NCBI RefSeq assembly: GCF_041296385.1 | Contig: NC_091017.1 | Coordinates: 12,456,001-12,520,000 of the forward strand | Source of the DNA: Aphelocoma coerulescens | Taxonomy: Eukaryota; Chordata; Aves; Passeriformes; Corvidae | DNA length: 64,000 nt | Direction of reading: 5' to 3' | Part shown: positions 7,641-17,300 of the stretch, in pieces | Layout: each line of letters opens with the position of its first letter | Numbering within the stretch: position 1 is the stretch's first letter | Program-made: the position numbers and the translations under genes | Notes under the pieces: model-generated | Database searches by the model: none | What the model was told of the DNA's origin: nothing | Seen by the model: the letters and a program-made list of their open reading frames with translations, nothing else

Positions 7641-8260
7641 GCCTTTCCTTGGAATGCAAAGGTCTGAATCCCAGTGTTGGTGGAGCAGATGATAAGGTCC
7701 CATGGGGAAGTAAACTCAACTGAGACATTTCTCTCCTGGCACCTCTTGTGTAGGAGCAATTCTTAGATATATTCAATATTGGCGGTAGCACGCCAGTTCC
7801 TCAGAGAGGATGACAATGCTTTTCCATGGGAAGGAAAGCACCTAGCCCCAGTGTTTCAGGTGCACATAAGAAGCTGCCTAGTGGAGGTAAAGGGCAGCAG
7901 CAACTTTCTGTCCTGGCATATTTGGTGTAGAAGCACTGCCTTGATTTGTACAAGTATGGAGTTGCTACGCCCTATTTTCAAGGCAGTCTCCTGAAAAAGT
8001 CAATTTTGGCATGTCGTTTCCACTTCTGAAAGGTGGTCTTCTGAACTCTTGGCAGTAAGCCAAGACAAGCAGCTATGCTCATCCTTGGTGTGCAGCTGAT
8101 TTAGACACCAGGGCAGGTAATGTCCAGTAACAGTGTTCTGGCACATTGGATGGGAGCAGTTCCTGGATGTTTTCTATTTTGGAGGAGGAGATCCCAGTTC
8201 TTCTGAGATGGGCTCATAGTTTCTCTCTTTGGCAAAGAAAGCAGTTTTGGATCTGCATGT
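7641..8260 (+). repeat. Family B, direct tandem degenerate copies of roughly 180-230 bp
   Basis: Three copies of a TCCTGGCA(C/T)...TG(T/G)(A/G)GGAGCA motif begin near 7734, 7910 and 8140. They share AGCA(A/G)TTC(C/T)T(G/A)GAT..TTTC/T downstream (8156 is the clearest) and ATGC(C)TTTCC upstream. Copies are about 60-70% alike by eye. I do not recognise the family. Equivalents start at 18968, 30298, 41628 and 52957. Confidence 0.65.
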
Positions 8261-8277
8261 AGGGTGTTCTCAGCGAA

Positions 8278-8600
8278 TTAATGGCTTTTCCTCATGGGCA
8301 GTTCTGTGGGCTATAGCTGTTGAACTGTTAGAGAAGGAATGAAAAAGCCAAGCTGTTGAATAAATTTGCATCCTGCTGACTTTAGCAGCCCCTGATAAAA
8401 TTCTGTTTGCATCCTGACTCTGTGAGACTGAAGGATTATGATGGTACTTAAAGCTGAGGAGGAAAGTGCACATAGAAGAGCATGTGAATTTAATGGCTCT
8501 TCCTAGTAGGCAGTTCTCTGGGCTAGAGCTGTTGAACTGTTAGAGAGGGAATGCAAGAGCCAAGCTTCTGAGCTCTTTTCCCTGCTACCTTTAAAGTATG
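8278..8600 (+). repeat. 212-bp-spaced tandem pair
   Basis: TTAATGGCTTTTCC at 8278 returns as TTAATGGCTCTTCC at 8490. Both are followed by GGCAGTTCT.TGGGCTA, AGCTGTTGAACTGTTAGAGA and GGAATG.AA.AGCCAAGC. A third relic of the end of this repeat (GGGAATGCAAAAAGCCAAGA) lies at 10579. An AATAAA word at 8359-8364 exists in units 1, 3 and 4, but units 2 and 5 have a C in it. Confidence 0.8.
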
Positions 8601-8870
8601 AGCATTCCCTGGTGCTCTCCTATTTGGATAATAAGTTAGAGTGGGTTTCACATTCACTTTGAAGAATAGAAACAGCGCCATGTGAACCTGTGCCATCAGC
8701 TTTCCTTTCCAACTAAATGTTCCTACTTGCAATCTTGCAATTCTTACTTGCAATCATGCAGAGCACCGTGCTTGAGGCTGGTGCATTGAAGAAAATTAAA
8801 TTAGGGCTGTATCAGTACAAAGGAGAGATTGCCATTTGCAAAACCTCGTTTCGCTTAAGTTAGTAATATT
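8601..8870. other. AT-rich spacer with a weak inverted family B relic
   Basis: On the minus strand, 8680-8720 (AACATTTAGTTGGAAAGGAAAGCT and onward) resembles the family B core at 7806-7860. A short direct repeat CTTGCAATC occurs at 8727-8752. No coding signal is seen. Confidence 0.35.
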
Positions 8871-9430
8871 GTAAGTGTTAATTGAGTGGTCATTGGTTGC
8901 CTATCACCATCCTGATGCACTAATTTCATCAAGTGTAAATATTGGTCACAAAAGGTGCCCATTCAGCAACCTGTTGCTGTCTCCACATGGAAGTGTCTTC
9001 CGGACGAAATCAAAAGACATTCGAAGAGCCAGGATCCGCAAAGGAACAAACTATTGCCACATGAATGGTGCTGGGCGCCATGAGGAGCAGTTAACTTTAA
9101 CCTGCGCGCTGTCAGCACTCAGAAGAACAACCCCAGCATGGCAGGGGGGACTTGCAAAAGAAGGAAAGGCCCCTCACCTAGCTATAAACCACCCAAAGTG
9201 CAGAGCCAAGTTGAAAACACCACTGCTCTCAAATCAACCGTGTCAGGACAAAAAGATTTCACTGATCTCCCCCTTCCAGGTACAAACTCTTATGTGCACC
9301 ACACTCAGAGGGCAATGTGAGCTCCCCAGCGCTGTCTTTCACTCTCGCAGAGTCCAGATACTAACTTGTGAACATCCTACACAAACATTAGCTCATGAAA
9401 GTGCCAGCTTGAGCAAGAACAGCAGACCCT
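8871..9430 (+). other. Single-copy-like segment with small open frames
   Basis: I could not place most of this in family A or B. The longest frame (8875-9537, 220 codons) starts at GTG and runs into diverged family A, so it is not a believable gene. It is uninterrupted in all five whole units, but units this similar make that uninformative. Equivalents start at 20198, 31528, 42858 and 54187. Confidence 0.4.
9138..9320 (+). CDS. 60-codon ATG frame, possible gene fragment or exon
   Basis: The ATG sits in a strong start context (A at -3, G at +4). The predicted peptide is hydrophilic, with a basic KRRK near its start, many Ser/Thr/Pro, and no signal peptide or membrane segment. A CAG|GTACAA donor-like motif lies at 9277-9285, so the frame could be a first exon ending at about codon 47. 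It overlaps the longer 220-codon frame in another phase. Identical frames occur at 20465, 31795, 43125 and 54454. I do not recognise the protein. It may be a captured host exon or simply chance; I think chance is more likely than not. Confidence 0.2.
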   Translation: MAGGTCKRRKGPSPSYKPPKVQSQVENTTALKSTVSGQKDFTDLPLPGTNSYVHHTQRAM

Positions 9431-9740
9431 CCCATTGCACCCCCTTGTCATCCAGAGTGCGGCGGTTTGTTGAAAATCATGGACTCGGAAAGACCAATGC
9501 AGCAACTGCTTTTCTCTCTCCTACTGCCTTTCCCTGAGCGAGAGGTAGATGGATGATGTGGACTTAGTGGAACAGAAAGAGTATGACTGTACTTATAAGG
9601 GAGGAAAACCCCCCACAGCATACTGTGCTGTGTGCAGTACACGCTCTGAAAAGAGACAAAGCTGAATGCTGCCAGCGGGCTTCGGTTCTCAGACTGCTTG
9701 CATGGGCAGAGCTGCGGGCTCTTTTAAGGATGGAAACTGG
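9431..9740 (+). repeat. Highly diverged family A fragment
   Basis: Tracks 5440-5690: GTTTGTTGAAAATCATGGACTCGGAAAG against GTGTTGAAAGGCTTGGCCAGCGAAAA, then CCCTGAGCGAGAGGTA, GAATGACTGTAC/GTATGACTGTAC and GTGCAGT..ACGCT. The oldest-looking family A copy in the unit. Confidence 0.65.
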
Positions 9741-10300
9741 CATCTGTGAGTGTAAAGAATGTGACTTTCCACACAGCTTAGAAGAAAGGTGCATAGCCCC
9801 AGTGAGAAGTGTGTACGTGAAAGACTGGCAGAAGAAGTCGCAGTCCAGCAAGGCTGGTATCTTTTTCTTTGTGCCAAATAGGCACCTTGGGAACATGAAA
9901 GTACTTGATGGTAGCCAAACTGACAGTGAAGGCACAGAACACCGTCGGGTGTGTGCAGTGTACAGACGCAATGTAAAAGCCCTGAGTACCATTTGACTGC
10001 AGTCATAGTGCAAGTTTGCAACTGTACCATGCAAGGCCAGTGAAAGCTTCCTGTGCGGCCACATTTTCGTATTGGAGCTCGCTAGCTGGAAGTGATTCGG
10101 TTTGTCTGCAGTATCCGCTCGACTGAATGTGATGTGTCACTGGAAAGAAAAGTACAGACCAGCAGTGCGTTTGATATGGTTCAGGGGCTGCAAAGGGAAT
10201 GTACAGGCCACCTCTGGGATTTTGGTCTTTGTGCATTCCCATGGCAGCAGTTCCTGGATGTTTTTGTTCTACAGTTTAGGCTCAGTGAGAGAGAAAAAAT
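9741..10300 (+). repeat. Family B-like diverged sequence
   Basis: Contains AAAGGTGCATAGCCCCAGTG near 9785 (compare AAAGCACCTAGCCCCAGTG at 7833) and GCAGTTCCTGGATGTTTT at 10247 (compare 8158). The rest is too diverged to align by eye. Confidence 0.5.
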
Positions 10301-10700
10301 GCGAGAGCACGCATAGCAGAGCCACAGGGAGAATTGCTGAGGTATGAGTTGCGTGCTGTTCAGATACTGCCGTACCAAAGGCCTACCTAAACACTGCTGC
10401 TGATCTAGCATGTCTTTCTGTAGCAAGACTTGTTGGTACTGCAAAACAGAAGATGCGTGAGGTCAAATGAATCTGGACAGAAAATTTCAGACGAGCAGCC
10501 TATGAGTGCATGATTGAAACAGTAAATTTAGGTGACAGAATAGATCGTGGCATCGATTTGCGTAGTGTTAATATTCTCTGAAGGGAATGCAAAAAGCCAA
10601 GATGTGTTTTCCATTCTAGCTGTTCCTGACAAAAACTGAGGAATAAAACTTTCGTTCTAGATGGAATGTAACATTCAGTTCCCAGGATTTTGCACTCCAA
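10301..10700. other. Unassigned AT-richer spacer
   Basis: No gene or clear repeat seen, apart from the 10579 relic of the 212-bp repeat and an AATAAA word at 10642-10647 on the + strand. Without a transcript the AATAAA cannot be called a polyadenylation signal. Confidence 0.4.
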
Positions 10701-11327
10701 AGTTCAACAAAAGAGTTTCCACAAGAATCTTGAGAAGAAGCACAATCACTTCCACCTAGAGCTGGAAGAGGAAGAGGCAGCGGCACAAGCAAGTGCCCTT
10801 GAGCGTCCTCCTTCCGAATGCTAGAACGTCAATTCAGCAGGCAGGAGTGCAGCAGCCACCCTTCGTCTTGCAAGCCCATACGACGCGCACACCAGCCCGG
10901 TGCTCTGCGGCTTCGTCCTTCGCCTTTTCGAGCACGCCGTACCTTCATTCTCCCGGAGGCGAACAGCGGTCTGCTTCTCGCACGGAACGCTGTGTCGGCA
11001 GCCAAGCGCTCCAGTGCACTGCTTCTGCCCAAACACGCCTGGGCCCTGCACCTCTCCTTCCCAGCGCTACGTAGCAGCACAATCTGTCCCTCTTGCGATC
11101 CCAAGCTAAGCGGAAAGCTTCTCGGCTACGTCTCCCGCAGAGAGCTGTGCCAGGACAATAAGCTTGCAAGCACTTTGCTCCTGACACTAGTGGCAACAGG
11201 GATTCGCACCACCTTCCAGGAGCAGTCCTCTTGCCTTTTACAAGGTGCAAAAGCGCCCCCTCTGTGGCGGTGCTGTCTGCCCGGTCTTTCTCGGCTCGAA
11301 GCACCACGAGGCACACAAGACTCTCTC
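10701..11327 (+). repeat. Diverged family A copy closing the unit
   Basis: From about 10710 it follows 1382 onward of the 1.23-kb repeat: GGCAGCGGCACAAGCAAGTGCC, ACGTCAATTCAGCAGGCAGGAG, GCTCTGCGGCTTCG, CCTTTTCGAGCACGCCGTACC. It then continues through GCGGAAAGCTTCTCGG and GTGCCAGGACA into the start of the next unit without a junction mark. Equivalents start at 22028, 33358, 44688 and 56017. Confidence 0.8.
11252..11270 (-). promoter_or_regulatory. CTCF-like motif, imperfect
   Basis: AGCGCCCCCTCTGTGGCGG resembles the minus-strand form of the vertebrate CTCF core (GCGCCCCCTGGTGGC) but has one extra base between the C run and GTGG, which would normally weaken binding. One per unit, also at 22579, 33909, 45239 and 56568. 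Confidence 0.2.
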
Positions 11328-14300
11328 GCAAGGACCGAAATTCCCGATAGGCGTCTCTGCGCTTTCTGCAATGCTGCACGCACAAGCCCGGTGCTCTGAG
11401 GCTTCGTTCTTCGCCTTTCGTTGTCTGGGCAGAAGAGAAGCCGAGCGAGGCCATTGTGCTTTGCCGCTTGTCAGTGTGCTGTGCACGGTTTTTCCGCAGC
11501 TCGAGCTAGCGGGAGACCCCTTCGGTTTCGCGGCGTCCACACTACCCATGGTAGCTCTCGCTCAGCGAAACTTGAAGGGGAGAAGCACTTGCTGGATGAG
11601 TCTTTCAGTGTGCAGGACTTTGAAAACACAGCAGCGCAATCGGGGCCACGAGAAGGACCGCTGAGAAGTCGCTCTCGCACAGAGAACCGTGCCAGGATGA
11701 CGAGCTCGCCCAGCATTTGCCCCTGACACTTGGGGAACTCGTAGTTGCCAGTGCCTTCCAGGGGCAGTCTGCTTTCTGTCATAACCTGCATAGGGCCCGT
11801 CAGATGGTGGTGCTGTCTGCCTTCTCCTTCTCGGCCAGAGTGTACTCTGGTGCACACTGCAGTCTGGCAAGGAGCAAAGATCTTCGGTAGACATCTCGCA
11901 CAGGAGAAAGTTGCCAAGAAAGAACCACGTTCTTCATCAGCCCTCTTCATGTCCCGATTGGGGTGCTGCCTTCAAAGCCTTGCACATTGAAAGACTTCTC
12001 CAGCAAGTGCTTCTCCCCTGGCGCACTTCGCTGAGTGAGAGCTGCATGGGCAGCGTGGACTCAGCGAAACCGAAAGGGTGTCGCTGTAGCTCGAGCTGAG
12101 CAAAGAAACCGTGCACGGTGCACCGTTGGTGGGTGCAGCATGCACGCGGAAAAGCAGCAAAGTTCACTGCCATCGCTGGCCTTCTCTTCAGTCCAGACCA
12201 CTTAAGGCAAACAATTTAGCTGCAGAGCACTGGGCTTGCGTGTGCAGTGCACCAAATTGCCCAAGACCAGCAAGGGCTCGTTCACAAGCAGAGTCGGCTG
12301 AGAGCATTCTTGCTTGCTCCAGAAAGGAAGCCGCAGCTATAGTGCTTCATCCCACAGCGTGGACATAGGCACTTTCCTAGTTGTTCAGCCTTGCAGAGTC
12401 CCTGCAACTAGAGCTCAGCCAGGAGCAGGCGTCAAAGCAGAAGGCTTTCCTAAAGCACGCCTCTCCAACCAGCCTTCGGAAATCGCAAATGACACTGTGG
12501 CTCTGTGCCTTTCTTCTAAGACAGACGCCCACCTTGCTTTCACTCTCGCAGCTCCCTTGGCAGCCTCCAGCAGCTGCTTTCCTGGAGAACGGCCCGAGAA
12601 GTAGAAGCCAGGGCTGGGCTGCACCTTCGCCTTCCGCACGTAAGCGGCACCAGACTCACCGGTGCGCTCTGTTCTTCCCTCCTCCGCTGCATGCTACTAC
12701 CATCGTGTTCTCGGAAAGACGGAGACTGAAGGGAAGCGCAAATGCTTCCACAGAGAGCTACAAGAGGAATAGGCAGCAGCAGCACAGGAAAGTGCCGTGG
12801 AACTTCCTCCTTCCCAAGGCTATAACGTCAATTCAGCAGGCAGGAGAGTGGCAGCCACGCTCGTCTTGCAGCCCGTACAACGAGCACGCGAGCCCGGCGC
12901 TCCGCGGCTTCGTTCTTCCTCTTTTCGAGCACGCCGTACCTTCGTTCCCCCGGAGGCGGACGGTCTTCTGCTTCTCGCCGGAACACTGTGCCCGGCAGTG
13001 CAGCGCTTTCTGCGGCAAGCTGCAAAGCGCCCGTCAGATGGCGATGCTGTCTGCCCGCTCCTCGGCTCGAGTGTACTCCGGCGCACGCTGCCGTCTCGCA
13101 AGGAGCAAAGAGCTTCGGTAGACATCTCGCACAGGAGAAAGTTGCCAAGAAAGAACCACGTTCTTCATCAGCCCTCCTCATGTCCCGATTGGGGTGCTGC
13201 CTTCAAAGCCTTGCACATTGAAAGACTTCTCCAGCAAGTGCTTCTCCCCTGGCGCACTTCGCTGAGTGAGAGCTGCATGGGCAGCGTGGACTCAGCGAAA
13301 CCGAAAGGGTGTCGCTGTAGCTCGAGCTGAGCAAAGAAACCGTGCACGGTGCACCGTTGGTGGGTGCAGCATGCACGCGGAAAAGCAGCAAAGTTCACTG
13401 CCATCGCTGGCCTTCTCTTCAGTCCAGACCACTTAAGGCAAACAATTTAGCTGCAGAGCACTGGGCTTGCGTGTGCAGTGCACCAAATTGCCCAAGACCA
13501 GCAAGGGCTCGTTCACAAGCAGAGTCGGCTGAGAGCATTCTTGCTTGCTCCAGAAAGGAAGCCGCAGCTATAGTGCTTCATCCCACAGCGTGGACATAGG
13601 CACTTTCCTAGTTGTTCAGCCTTGCAGAGTCCCTGCAACTAGAGCTCAGCCAGGAGCAGGCGTCAAAGCAGAAGGCTTTCCTAAAGCACGCCTCTCCAAC
13701 CAGCCTTCGGAAATCGCAAATGACACTGTGGCTCTGTGCCTTTCTTCTAAGACAGACGCCCACCTTGCTTTCACTCTCGCAGCTCCCTTGGCAGCCTCCA
13801 GCAGCTGCTTTCCTGGAGAACGGCCCGAGAAGTAGAAGCCAGGGCTGGGCTGCACCTTCGCCTTCCGCACGTAAGCGGCACCAGACTCACCGGTGCGCTC
13901 TGTTCTTCCCTCCTCCGCTGCATGCTACTACCATCGTGTTCTCGGAAAGACGGAGACTGAAGGGAAGCGCAAATGCTTCCACAGAGAGCTACAAGAGGAA
14001 TAGGCAGCAGCAGCACAGGTAAGTGCCGTGGAACTTCCTCCTTCCCAAGGCTATAACGTCAATTCAGCAGGCAGGAGAGTGGCAGCCACGCTCGTCTTGC
14101 AGCCCGTACAACGAGCACGCGAGCCCGGCGCTCCGCGGCTTCGTTCTTCGCCTTTTCGAGCACGCCGTACCTTCGTTCCCCCGGAGGCGGACGGTCTTCT
14201 GCTTCTCGCCCGGAACACTGTGCCCGGCAGTGCAGCGCTTTCTGCGGCAAGCTGCAAAGCGCCCGTCAGATGGCGATGCTGTCTGCCCGCTCCTCGGCTC

Positions 14301-17300
14301 GAGTGTACTCCGGCGCACGCTGCCGTCTCGCAAGGAGCAAAGAGCTTCGGTAGACATCTCGCACAGGAGAAAGGTGCCAGGACGACACCACATTCCTCCT
14401 CACCCCTTCTCGTGGCCCACATTGTGGTGCTGCCTTCAAAGCCGTGCGCATTGAAAGACTCTTCCAGCAAGTGCTTCTCCCCTGGCACACTTCGCTCAGC
14501 GACAGCTACGTGGGCAGCGTGGACTCAGCGAAACTGAAAGGGTGTCCTTGTAGCTCGAGCTTGTTGGAGAGGATGAAAGTTTGGTAAGAAAGTTTCACAG
14601 CTATGTAAGCTTGACAGAAAGATCTCTGAATGTAGAAACTTAGCATGAGGTAGAAATGGAAACGAGTTTTGATAGAGAGTAAAAGGTGTTTTGCTGAAAC
14701 ACTGATCACTGAATAACTGAGAAGGCAAAGGTTGGAGATTGAGTTGGAAGGAGATGTTTTTTATTAGGACACCGGTATGTGAGTACAAACAAGCACATGT
14801 TTTTCACCAAGTAAATAAGTCTCAAGAAGGCCATAAGGAAATAGAAAACATGTTTTTACCAAAAAGAGAGCTATCGCAGGCAAACAAGAAATGTCGATGT
14901 AGCAAGAAGAAGAGAGGTCTGAGAATTTTCCACTGTAAGCTTAAATTGTAACATACTTACTCTTGTGATTGGATAAGAATGACTATAATATGGTAATGGT
15001 AGTAGTCATGATAGGCTACAGGCAAATGTAAAGGTATTGTTGTATGGTGCTTATTGGTTGCTATGTATTGAGATACTCAGCAAAGAAAAATACATAATGC
15101 TTTCTAACTTGAACAGAAAGCGGCTCCAGGTATGCCTACCAGCTGTAGCTGACAGCTGTAGGGCTGGCTCTGGATACCCACTCCCTGAAATGCTGTAACT
15201 TCGCCTATGCAATACACAGCTTTCAAGAGAGCCGCCTGAAGTCCAGACACCCTTCGCGAGCCTTTCTCCTATAGAGCTGTGGAAAGAAATCGTGCACGCT
15301 ACACCGAGGGTGCGTGCAGCATGCACGAGCAAAAGCGGCAAAGTTCAGTGCCCTCGCTGGGCTTCCCTTCCGTGCGGATAACGTGAGGCGAAAAATGAAG
15401 CCGCAGAGCACCGGGCTTGCAGGTGCAGTGCACCGAGTTGCAGAAGTCCAGCAGGCTCGTTCACAAGCCAAGCCGGCTGAGGGAGTCCTCGCGTCTCCAA
15501 AAGGGAACGCGGAGCCGTAGCACTTCATCCCACAGCGTGGAGATAGGCACTTCCCTAGTCGTTCAGCCTTGCAGAGTCCCTGCAGCTAGAGCTCACCCAG
15601 GAGCAGGCGTCAAAGCAGAAGGCCCTCCTAAAGCACCCTTTCTCCAAGCAGCCTCCTGAAAGGGCGCATCACAGTGCGGCTCTGCGCCTTTCTTCTAAGA
15701 CAGACGCCCGCTATACTTTCGTGCTCGCAGCTCCCTTGGCAGCCTCCAGCAGCTACTCTCCTGGAGAACGGCCGTAGACGTCAAAGCCAGTGCTGGGCTG
15801 CACCTCCGCCCTCCCCAGGTAAGCAACAGCGAACTCACCGGTGCACTCTGTACTTCCCTCCTCCGCTTGGATCCTACATGCATTCGTGTTCTCCGAAACT
15901 CAGAGACTGAAGGGAAGGGCAATTGCTTCCCCAGATAGCTGCAAGGGCACTAGGCAGCAGCAGCACAAATTTCACATGACCTGATGCACTGTAGAGATAT
16001 TACCCTGTTACCCCTCCTTTCTCCTCGTCCTCGACCAATTGTGGTGGGATGTCGAAAGGCTTGGCCAGCGAAAAGCTCATCCAGCAAGGGCGTCTCTCTT
16101 GACGCATTTCCCTGACCGAGAGCTACACAGATGGTCTGGACACTGTAAAACAGCAAGAAAATAATTCTATGTCCAGCTGAGGAAAATCCGTGCACAGAAA
16201 AATGTAGATGCCTGCAGTAAACAATCTGAAGAGCGGCAAAGCTCCAAGCCATCGCTGCGCTTCAGTCCTGTCCGGACCACAGAAGGCGAAGAACGAAGCA
16301 GCTGGGCACCGGCTTCATGGACTCAGTGGCGCGACTTGCAAACGTCCAGCCAAGAGCTGCTTCAACAAGCAGATTCAGCCGAGAATGCTCTGCCTGCACT
16401 TTCCCTCGCAGCGCTAGGCAGCACCACGTTCTGTTTGCGTGGCAGCCTGATTCTTAACGGAAAGATTCTCAATGCCTGTGTCTGGCACAGAGAACGGTTT
16501 TAGGTCAGCAAGCTCACCCGGCGCTTACCCTCGACGCGTGCAAACCTGTATTTGCACCGCATTCCAGTGGCAGCCCTCTTTCCTTTCCAGCCGGCACAGC
16601 GCCGTCAGATCGCGGTGCTCTCTGCACCTGCCTTCTCGCTTCCAAGTGCCACCGCGCACATTACAGCCTTGCAGGGAGCGAAGAGGCGGAGAGGCGTCTC
16701 GCAAAGAAGAACGTGCCGGGACGAAAAGGTGCTCTTTCCTTTCTCCTCCTCCTTTGCCCGAATGGTGGTGCTGTGTTGAAAGGCTTGGCCAGCGAAAAGC
16801 TCATCCAGCAAGTGTTTCTCTCCTGACGCCTTTCGCTGAGCGAGAGAGCTACACGGACACTTTCGACTCGGGGAAACAGCAAGAGAATGACTGTACGTCG
16901 AGCTGAGGAAAAGCCGTGCACAGCAGCCTGTGGCTGCGTGCAGTGTTCACGCTGAAGAGCGGCAAAGCTCCAAGCCATCGCTGCGCTTCAGTCCTGTCCG
17001 GACCACAGAAGGCGAAGAACGAAGCAGCTGGGCACCGGCTTCATGGGCTCAGTGGAGCGACTTGCAAATGTCCAGCCAAGAGCTGCTTCAACAAGCAGAT
17101 TCAGCTGAGAATGCTCTGCCTGCTTCAACAAAGTAAGGCGCAGCCCTTGCACTGCAGCACACTGCCTGGCCAGAAACAGGTTCTTACACCTTCAGTGCTG
17201 CCGAGCCCACGCAGCTTGAGCACACCCAGAAGGACGCGTCCAGAAAGAAGGCGTTCTTCGAGTGCCTTGTCCTTCCTTGTTCTGTCTTTCATCTGCACCT

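Larger units (their letters stand above)
1..11327 (+). repeat. Macrosatellite unit 1 (11,327 bp)
   Basis: Phasing to base 1 is arbitrary. Diagnostic bases on the + strand: G at 328, T at 418, the short form of a 2-bp indel near 531, CCTC at 1591-1594, a 1-bp shorter C run near 1658, A at 2333, C at 4226, G at 4543 (creating a BamHI site), A at 6884, A at 7340, T at 8361 and A at 8457. It differs from unit 2 at 2333, 7340, 8361, 8457 and one base that is private to unit 2. Confidence 0.97.

Noticed and set aside
8875..9537. 220-codon open frame as a conserved gene
   Set aside because: Starts at GTG, runs from unassigned sequence into decayed family A, no domain seen. Its constancy across units only reflects unit identity.
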